Part shown: piece by piece, positions 56,171 through 64,000 of the stretch
Numbering within the stretch: the stretch's first letter is position 1
Layout: the number at the start of each line of letters is the position of its first letter
NCBI GenBank assembly: GCA_963965975.1
Contig: OZ014414.1
Location: forward strand, 2,889,501-2,953,500
Direction of reading: 5' to 3'
DNA from: Xestospongia bergquistia
Taxonomy: Eukaryota; Porifera; Demospongiae; Haplosclerida; Petrosiidae
Length of the DNA stretch: 64,000 nt
Translations under genes and position numbers: made by a program
Notes under the pieces: generated by a model
What the model was told of the DNA's origin: nothing
The model's database searches: none
What the model saw: the letters and a program-made list of their open reading frames with translations, nothing else

Positions 56171-59100
56171 GTAAATATTTGCCTCTTGACATTCAACTGT
56201 GGTGAACTGAACTGATTGTTAAATTACCATAATTATTGTGACCATCATACTACATTCATACAGTATAATGTGTATTAATATTATAGCTCCAGTATATTTT
56301 ATAACATACTTTTATTTTTGATAGTGATAGAGATCTAACAGGATGTCTGTACTTAATTGTTCAATGACACTTTTATGATGTATTGTTGATTTTGTACTTT
56401 TTATTTCATAGATATTAGAAATAATTTAAAAAAGATTCCAAGGCACTATGATATGTTATGTCTATTAGCAGATATGCAAAATAGTTGGAGAGACATTGGT
56501 TTTGCCCTTAGAGTTTCTTCTGATTATTTGGATGGTTTATCATGTAGTCCAGACCACCCTCGCACCAAACTATCTAATGTAATTAGAAACTGGATTGATT
56601 CTCGATCATCTCCTGTTACCTGGAACACAGTGATCTCTGCCATTGAAAGCCCTATTGTTAATAACAAAAGGAAAGCTGATGAGATACGAGACTACCTTGG
56701 TAAATTAATAATTATTGTCAAATTACTAATTATAATGTGTGGTAATATCAGTGTGATGTAGTAGCTACTTTATGACCAAATATTCTTGTAGGCATTTGCA
56801 AAGATTGTGTGAATTCACTTTAAGTAATAAGTTTTACATTGTCATTGATAGTTAAAGCATTAAAAATAGTTTGTAATTATATTTTGAAAACTTCATAATT
56901 GTTAATAATATCATCAACTAGACATTACATTTATATGCAATTATGCATACATTAAAGTATCCCAAACAATGACTGAAAACATGCTTACACTGATTTTCTT
57001 TAACTTTACTTGTACTTTCAAATGTCAGCTTTGCAAAGATTGTCATACATGCAAGCTAATCTGTATTGTACAAGTAAGAAGAAAAATTACTGATGTTGTT
57101 ATGACTTCTAACTACTGTAAATAGTACGTTTTCATCGATTTATTACAGGAAGGAAACAGAAGAGACTGGGATCAAACATATCAGAGTCTGATAAAGATGT
57201 ACCTCCTAGGAAGCCAAAATCTCTTACCTTAACATCTGACAGTGACTCAGAGTCGTATGACACTTTAAGTAGTTGGGATAAAGAACCAGCTAGTGGAAGA
57301 CCTTACAAGAAAAAAAGAATGCCTCACATAAAGAAAAGAATAACACATAAACATAAAGGTATAGTCTGATTAGTGACATGTAATGAAGATACTTTATCTC
57401 CATAATATCATGATATCACATGTGAACACACTTGTCAAGTATAGAAGGATGGGTCATAATTAGAATACTTTGGATATAATTTTTAAGGGTGAATTCTTAG
57501 AGATAAAATCAGAACAAAATTTCAAAATTTATCAATGGCAAAATAAAAACCACTGAATTAGTCTTGTTATAACAGTCCCCTTTATTTAGAGAGGAAGGCC
57601 TCATGAGACTACCACTATAATTTACTATCAGTCTTCTCAGCATTCATAAAGTTCAGACTTTGTTTAAGGCTTTTAACATCATTGTCTTTTACTTTCAAAA
57701 TAGTCTTGAGTTATGTAAATTTTGATATTACTCTCCTATTTATCACTAACCATTCAAAATTTTCAGAATGTTATAAAAAAGTCAATAAGTCAATACATTA
57801 TTTTAACTGTTACACTAACATTTACTGTAGTATTATAATTATAGCTTCTTCTCAGGACAAACTGCTAGTTATATTATTATCATAGTAAACAATGTTATAA
57901 TGTCTTCTAACAACTGTAAATAGTAAGTATTCTTCAATGTATTTCAGGAGAAAAACAGAAGAGACTGAGATCAAATATATCAGTGTCTGATAAAGATATT
58001 TCTCTTAGGAAGCAAACATTTCCCACTGTATCATCTGACAGTGAGTTAGAGTCATATTACAAATCAAGTATACGTATACGTGGTAAAAAACCAGCTAGTG
58101 GGAGATATTACATGAGAAAAGGAACATTTCACAAAATTACATCTTCAAGAATACCACATGAACATAAAGGTATAGATATATAATTATGCTTTGATTTAGT
58201 GATGTGTAATGAAGATACATTATGGAATCATTGTCATGTTAGGTAGGCAAGAGGGAAATAAAAGAGGATAATACTTATAATCAATTTCTATTTACACTGT
58301 ATTAACTTGATCATTGTTCAGCATATTAACAATTTTTTTAACTCTGTTACAAGTAGTAATTACATTTAATCATATTGCATATAATTTGAACGAGATCTCT
58401 TTCATATTAAAGCCGACATAAGATAGCAGCACATGTAACACTTTCATATATTGCTTCAAATCAAAAGTGTTTTCAAATCCAATATCCAATTTTAGGATCA
58501 CTATTATACAACAGCATGTGCCACACTCAAATAACTAACAAGAGGACCCCTTACTTCACTACAGAGGAAGAGTATGTAAATCCAATTCTAAAGCATTAGA
58601 AAAAATAGTTCAGGATCATATTTAGAAGCTTAACAATTATGAATGTTATTAATCATGCTATCAATATAATTAAACATTTGCTTATACATTCCTTCATAAT
58701 TTTTCTGAAAAAAAAATACTTATGTGAATTGGGTAAATATAGCACTAGTTAGCATTTACAGGAGTTTGGCATTGGCTTGCAGGTACAGAGAGTCAATGGC
58801 TTTTTTCACTCACATGGCTTACAATACCAAATTTTCTTAAGGCTTTTATGAAGTAGTTGTCCCATACACTATAGAGATTGTTTAGTATTTGTGATATGAA
58901 CAATCGAAAAACATGCTAATATATGTAAACAGTTAGTTTTGTATGTTAAGTGTCTCTGATAGTCCTGAATATGTGTAAAGTTCACAAAGCCATCGAATAC
59001 TCTTAAATAACGGAAAGTAGTCTTTGCAGGTAGCCTTAACCTCAACAATTCCATTTTAGGGTAAGACTTGAATTAAGTGCCTTATTATAGAAATGGTAAT

Positions 59101-62100
59101 GAATAATTCTAATGTTATTTGATTTACTTTTTGTCGGAATTATTTTTGATGTCATATTATATTTACATAGATTGTACGTGCATGTGTGGACACTCCTTTT
59201 TATTAAAATGTTTATGTCTGCTATCAAATAGATTGATGAATAAAATAAGTCATGCATTGTCACTTCATAGTATATATTTTGAATTCAAGTAATCTCATTA
59301 GTTAGATGCTGGTACTAATTTTTCAGTTACCTTTGCTTTTAAAGTTACTATTAAGGTTTCTTAGTTCCAATAAAGCTTGTTGTGTAGTTATGTGCTATGT
59401 TGTTTATACTTCATAACAAATTGGAACTACTGTATAGATTTAAAGACTATTATATGACTACACTCTTGACTATGTATGCTTGGCATGATAGTTACTATTC
59501 TTTAGCTACTCTTAATTTGTATATAGTTTCTTTGGTCTAAGACTCTGACATATTTTCAACACTATTGCACAATGCATGTCTACATAAATAGTCAACCGTT
59601 TGTGTTCCTAACTTTGTTTTGTAAGTAACTGTTGTTGTACATATATACATACCTTATATCCTCCTGATTTTTTTATTATTAGGAGGACCAAAAATGATGC
59701 AACATAGTAAAACTAAAGATGTTGATATACAAAAGTTTCAACTAGTAACGAAACATTCAACTCAACTAAAAGAAGGTATTGTCAGTAATGTTATTCTAAT
59801 AGATGTTATTGTCATAAAAAATCTTTTTTATTATGTTGTTAATTACTATTATACTGATCTATTTATAATGCGGAACAATAGTTTTCGGACAAAGAAATTG
59901 AAGTAAATGTATCAGAATGCCTTTTTGCTTGATGCGTCATATGACTATTAAATGATGCATAATAAGATCTTTGTTTAATCAGAGATATATCGTCATTAGA
60001 CTCTGATTGGCGAGAAGATAGTATGTTACATTACATTGTCGATGCACTTTGAAATGGGCATTATAAATCTTAATTTTATATGATTTAATACTTCACTCAT
60101 CAATTTGACTTAATGAATTATAAAATCTGTAAAGAGAAACACACTTAGAAATAGTGTACCTTGTATTAGCCTTCCATTAGACACGTGTGCAAGTTGTGTA
60201 TTGGCAAATATTCTCTCATGCAGTGTGACATGTGAAATGTCCCTGACCATCCTTGAGTATATAACACATTCCAACAACATATAAATAGTAGTCACTGCAG
60301 TCAGCCTCAACTTTAACAATTTAATAACAGCTTAAGTTTATGGTGAGGCTTGGAGATGGGGGCATTTAATGAAAGTGGTGATGTAAAATTCTAGCTTAAA
60401 AATTGACTTCCTCCAGTCTGAGTTATTTTTTTATAATCAGCACATGTATGTACATTTTATGTTTATGAGTTGACACGCCTTCTTATTATGAAGTTGATAG
60501 CTTCTACCAAATAGATCAATGAAAACACACTTGAAGCTTTAGAGTATATATTTTGGACCTTAAGCAACATCATAATGAGTTGCAGGTAACTACTTTTTTA
60601 ATTCTCTTGGCTTTCAAATTTACTCATTGGCTTTTTTGGTTCTATTTAAACTTCCTGAGTAGCTATTCATAAACAACTGAGGACTACTGACTAGACTTTA
60701 AGACTGTTATCCTAATAAGCCCTTGCCTATCTATGCTTGACTTCATAGTTACTATTCTTAAGAGTATAATTTGTGTATTTCATGAGATGTGTAAGCTGGC
60801 AAGACTGATCATGTTTCCTAGCTTTTTTTATTTCTATATGTTATCATTTATCCTAGAGTTGAGATGTCACTTTGATGACACTAGAACAATGAATTTGAAG
60901 TAAATGTACCAGAATGCCTTTTTGCTTGAAGTGTGACTCTAAGACACTGTTAAATGATCCATAATTAGATCTTTGTTTATTAAGAGGTATATTGTCATCA
61001 GAGTTTGATTGACAAGAATGTAGTTCTTCTTCTCAGCCTCTTTCTTTCCTATGACAAGTATTTAATTTTGACATACATAATGAATGTGCTGTATCTCTAG
61101 TATAAGATGCTAGCTGCACAAGTGTTACAATATGATTTCATTAAGTCAATGTATTACTTGGCTTAATAGGCATTACCACTCTGACTTTATACTTTCTTTA
61201 GTCTTAGACTCTAATTTAGTTTAAATGCTATTGTACATTGGATGAGTTGTGTAAATGGACAAGTTGATGGTTTTTTTCTAGCCTTTTTGCACCTGTATAT
61301 GTTATCTTTCATCTTCTTAATTTGGCATGTTATTAGAAGTAGCAGAAATGATGCAACGTAGTGAAACTAAAGATCTTGAGCTAGAAAGGCTACCACTAGT
61401 AAAGGATGAATCAATTCAACTAAAAGAAGGTATTGTCAGTAATCTTATAATGATATATGTTGTTGTTGTTGGTAAACTATCACTCTCCCTATATGTATAA
61501 TTATGATTATATATATTGTATATATCTATTTAAAGGAATGGTGATAGTAGGAGAGAACTATTCTAAGTTTAGTGCTGCTAAAGATCAACAATTATCAGTT
61601 GAAGAGTGTGGGCTAAACATTTTAATACCTGCACAAGTTATTTCACCAGTAGACACTTTATATGAAATTTCTGCTAATGGATTGTGGGGTGAGAAATTTG
61701 AGTTTCCTGAAAATAGCACACTTATAAGTGGTGTTTGTTATATATCAATATCTAATTCGTCTCAACTCAATAAACCAGTTACAATTCTACTAGAACATTG
61801 TGTTAATATTACTGATGACAAACAAGCAGAATATCTCAGTTTCGTTGTTGCTAAATCTGGTCCACCTATCAGGTTTGAATACCTATCAGGAGGATCATTT
61901 CGTCCTAATTTACAATATGGCACTATACATCTCAAAGAATTTTCATACATAGCTATTGTACTTTGTGTTGCATTTGGTGGTGCCACGTTAGGGCTAGTAG
62001 GTGGAGTTGTAGGAAGTGTATTAAGCAGTGCCATGTTGGATTTAGGAGGAGTAGCTCTAGGAGCTGCAGTTGGTGGTGCCATTGGATATCATTATGCTAC

Positions 62101-64000
62101 TAGTAAGTATTATACTGATCAGTTACACATGCATGGAATTAAATGATTAAAACAATGGTGTAATGTTATGAATAAACTTTGAATTAAAGTGAACATATTA
62201 ATTATATACAATGCCACTTTAAACAGATACTGCTGAACTTCCTGACTGCAAGTATCGAGGTTATATCTTTTATGAATTAGTAAATGTGGAAACATGGAAG
62301 ATGCGTTTTACAGTTGTTCAAGATAATACATATTCTGATGTAATAAGTGCTCATCAGTTTTAATGATGATTGTAATCATCAATGTTTCCTATATAGAAAA
62401 CTCTAAAATTGAAATCTAAGTTTGGTAATGAAGAAGACAACTTTCCATTTCGTTTTGCTACTAAGGTATCTGAAGAGAATTTAAAATTATTAGGATTCCC
62501 CGATGAAGCAGTTGATGGATGGGAAATAACACCACTACGTACACCACTTGTAGTAAGTAATCATAAATGTTATGTCTTTTGTGTGTGTGGAGGAGGGGGA
62601 TGTTTTAACAAAAAATTATATGTAAATTACATGAACTGTAAGTTATCTGTTTTTACATTTAAATTACTTTGATTTAGATTAACAGGAAAGATGCTGATGA
62701 CTTTAGTCAGTTAAGGAGTGTTAATCCTCCTAATATTCCAGTACAAGTAACTGCTAATCCTAGAATGAGTGACTTCAAAAATAATCTAAAACATACTATA
62801 ACAATTGAAGGTATTGAAGTAACTGAGAGTCAAGCATTACCTACAATTGTGATTACTAGATCACTGATGAGTAATTTACAAAGTAAGTGTCTGTTTAATA
62901 CTTATCTATGTAGTATTCTAATTATAACCTTACTCTGAGCATTCCAAATATTGTTATTAATAACTATTTTTAAGCTAAGTGCCAAAGCACAAGTCAGTCA
63001 ATTATGGTAAATACAGCTTTCAATTCTAAGCCAGAATACATATATTATGTACATTACCTTCTGTATATCCAGTAATGTTTATGTTATATAAGTTTTGTGG
63101 TTCATTATAATAACAAAAAACATGTATAAAGGATCATACGTATAATATACCTCAAAAAGTAACAACAAAGCAACCACAACCAGGCCACCACAATAGCAAA
63201 AACAACAAATATAACAAACCACAAAAAACCATCAAAGCTTAAAAATGAAGTTAAAGCTAATAAAATCGAATTTATAGTATGTATGTCTGCACTCAGTAAT
63301 ACAATTATCAATATTCAACAATGTAATAATAGATGTAGAATGAACAATGCCAGTGAGTGTGGGAAAAGTGGTGACAGACAGAGAAAGACTAAGCATACGA
63401 GATGCTTCTAATGTCCGGTCACAATGAGACAGTGAGCAAGGAAATGTAAACACAACTACAGCTTTATTCATTATCAATGAGTTAAGAAAGAGTTTCTTAA
63501 TGATACCTTACATGTAAGGATTTTACCAAAACTCCCTTATCTTGTTCAAAGGACACTTCTGTTTAAGCCATAACTATGTATTCTACAATTGACTTCCAGT
63601 TATAGATACCATCCATAATGAATATTGTGTTTGTATTTGTATTTTGAATTGTTGGCTGTTTTTGGAACAGTCTGACTTGGTAAATCGTCTATACATGTGT
63701 TAATACCAATAACATGATTTTATTTGTTTTATTCTTTAACAAAGCAAACATTGTTTTGTTTGATCAATACTAAAATTGTATATTTACCGTTTCATATTAG
63801 GTAATATAGTTAAAGGAGGTGTACATGTATCTTCTTTACCAGATCATATCTTGGATCAACAACCTACAATTCAAGAAATAACTACACATGCTAAAACTGA
63901 AAAATGGAATGAATTGGGTACACAATTACAACTGAACAGTGTCAATCTGGCTGAATGTCATAGTTTAACTAGTATGTATCAGTTATGGATTCAAGAGAAA
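55948..64000 (+). CDS. 2A-leader / death-fold / ZU5 / UPA-like / death-domain protein (3' end beyond window)
   Basis: Plus exons: 55948-56170, 56412-56699, 57149-57358, 57948-58169, 59683-59775, 61337-61429, 61536-62102, 62227-62339, 62397-62552, 62678-62882, 63801 to the window end. They total 2370 nt (790 codons) with no stop, and every junction agrees in phase. Order: leader with DVEFNPGP, death-fold module, two Ser/basic exons, two linker exons, ZU5 domain with a glycine-rich hydrophobic segment, UPA-region-like exons, death domain. ZU5-UPA-death architecture is that of UNC5/PIDD/ankyrin-type proteins, so a signalling scaffold is likely. An in-frame ATG at 55816 lies inside the transposon end; MIDISQW at 55948 is preferred because it is conserved in the other 2A gene. 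Confidence 0.85.
56412..56699 (+). CDS. Exon 2: death-fold module
   Basis: 96 codons, phase 1 to 1: DIRNNLKKIP, NSWRDIGFALRVSSDYLDGL, SPVTWNTVISAIESPIVNNK, ADEIRDYL. Same family as 22706-22990. Confidence 0.82.
57149..58169 (+). CDS. Exons 3 and 4: duplicated Ser/basic exons
   Basis: 57149-57358 (70 codons) and 57948-58169 (74 codons) are duplicates: KQKRLxSNIS, SDKD, TSDSDSESYD / SSDSELESYY, KxPASGRxY, HEHKG/HKHKG. Acidic-serine clusters followed by Arg/Lys-rich ends suggest a disordered, phosphorylatable linker or a nuclear-localisation-like segment. The flanking introns are also duplicated (about 800-bp period). Confidence 0.78.
59683..59775 (+). CDS. Exon 5: linker
   Basis: 93 nt, phase 1 to 1: GPKMMQHSKTKDVDIQKF...STQLKEG. 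Near-duplicate of exon 6. Confidence 0.72.
61337..61429 (+). CDS. Exon 6: linker duplicate
   Basis: 93 nt, phase 1 to 1: EVAEMMQRSETKDLELERL...SIQLKEG. Surrounding intron sequence duplicates that around exon 5, so the pair arose by tandem duplication. Confidence 0.72.
61536..62102 (+). CDS. Exon 7: ZU5 domain with glycine-rich hydrophobic tail
   Basis: 189 codons. VGENYSKFSAAKDQQLSVEE, LNILIPAQVIS, LISGVCYISIS and LNKPVTILLEHCVNI give the ZU5 pattern (a leading beta motif, L-x-I-P, SP/G-V, K-P-V-T-I-x-L-x-H-C). It then leads into a hydrophobic glycine-zipper-like segment (GGATLGLVGGVVGSVL...GGVALGAAVGGAIG), which could be a membrane helix hairpin. The ZU5 call is by pattern, not search. Confidence 0.8.
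62227..62882 (+). CDS. Exons 8-10: UPA-region-like
   Basis: Exons 62227-62339, 62397-62552 and 62678-62882 with short introns encode YRGYIFYELVNVETWKMRF, NFPFRFATKVSEENLKLLGF, PDEAVDGWEIT and MSDFKNNLKHTITIEGIEV. Their place between ZU5 and death domain suggests a UPA domain; sequence likeness is weak by eye. The last exon ends phase 1, matching the death-domain exon. Confidence 0.65.
62883..63800. other. Intron before the death-domain exon
   Basis: No exon recognised. A purine-biased (CAA/ACA-rich) stretch at 63105-63230 is low complexity. Confidence 0.55.
63801..64000 (+). CDS. Exon 11: death domain (cut by window end)
   Basis: Acceptor TTCATATTAG, then SNIVKGGVHVSSLPDHILDQ, QPTIQEITTHAKTEKWNELG, LQLNSVNLAEC, SMYQLWIQEK. 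Homologous to 15989-16284 and 32134-32429. About 96 nt of the exon should lie outside. Confidence 0.85.

Larger units (their letters stand above)
58900..61430 (+). repeat. Tandem segmental duplication (about 1.3-1.65 kb) around exons 5 and 6
   Basis: Matching blocks: 59902-60010 with 60900-61020 (agaatgcctttttgcttga, atctttgttta), 59210-59280 with about 60490-60555 (aaatagat, gatgaa, tagtatatattttg), and about 58980-59050 with about 60250-60320 (tagtc-tgcag-cctcaac). The copies are diverged. Confidence 0.65.

Noticed and set aside
61762-62082. Minus ORF of 106 codons opposite the ZU5 exon
   Set aside because: A low-complexity Pro/Ala shadow of the glycine-rich coding strand.
63105-63477. Minus ORFs near the window end
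   Set aside because: They lie in a low-complexity intronic stretch with no coding pattern or splice support.
1-64000. tRNA or rRNA genes
   Set aside because: No cloverleaf with A/B boxes or rRNA-like block was recognised on either strand; a dedicated scan would be needed to exclude one.

Overview
The window looks like AT-rich animal genomic DNA from a demosponge (an Amphimedon-like genome). That is an inference from spliced genes with short introns, multiplied death-domain/ZU5 exons, a Roc-COR GTPase gene and Ty1/copia, Ty3/gypsy and TIR transposons. No species assignment can be proven without a database search.

Layout. (1) 1-9181 is retrotransposon sequence: the tail of one LTR element, then a dead copia element on the minus strand (824-9181, 5-bp target duplication CTTAC). 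A younger gypsy element (1133-5126, target duplication CTGAA) is inserted in the copia RNase H region. (2) 10531-13170 is a decayed minus-strand copy of a ZU5/death-domain gene. (3) 14603-23849 (minus) is a complete seven-exon gene whose exon lengths sum to exactly 1100 codons. It has a hydrophobic leader ending in a 2A-like DVELNPGP motif, two death-fold exons, a linker, a Roc-COR-like GTPase exon, a C-terminal death domain and a short tail. (4) 25832-29196 (minus) holds two compact genes with introns of about 45-60 nt: a small acidic protein of unknown function, and a protein combining a USP-like and a ULP1/SENP-like protease domain. A 153-bp satellite follows at 29258-30290. (5) 32134-38469 (minus) is a paralogue of the GTPase gene that lacks the 2A leader (it begins Met-Ala-Ala) and the GTPase exon. 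Retroelement debris sits in its second long intron. (6) 38470-51678 is mostly non-coding. It contains an orphan 3' exon, decayed coding pieces, a ZU5 pseudogene, a ~140-bp satellite and a single ankyrin-repeat exon with a stop. (7) 51679-55846 is a DDE transposon with TIRs and TA target duplications, broken by stop codons. (8) 55948 to beyond 64000 (plus) is a gene with the same 2A leader, a death-fold exon, duplicated basic and linker exons, a ZU5 domain with a glycine-rich hydrophobic tail, UPA-region-like exons and a terminal death domain running off the window.

How it fits together. Almost all exon junctions in the death-domain genes are phase 1, so leader, death-fold, linker, GTPase, ZU5 and death-domain exons act as interchangeable cassettes. 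The locus looks like an expanding family of intracellular signalling or immune-type adaptors. In some members an N-terminal 2A sequence could release the effector part from a membrane or secretory leader during translation.
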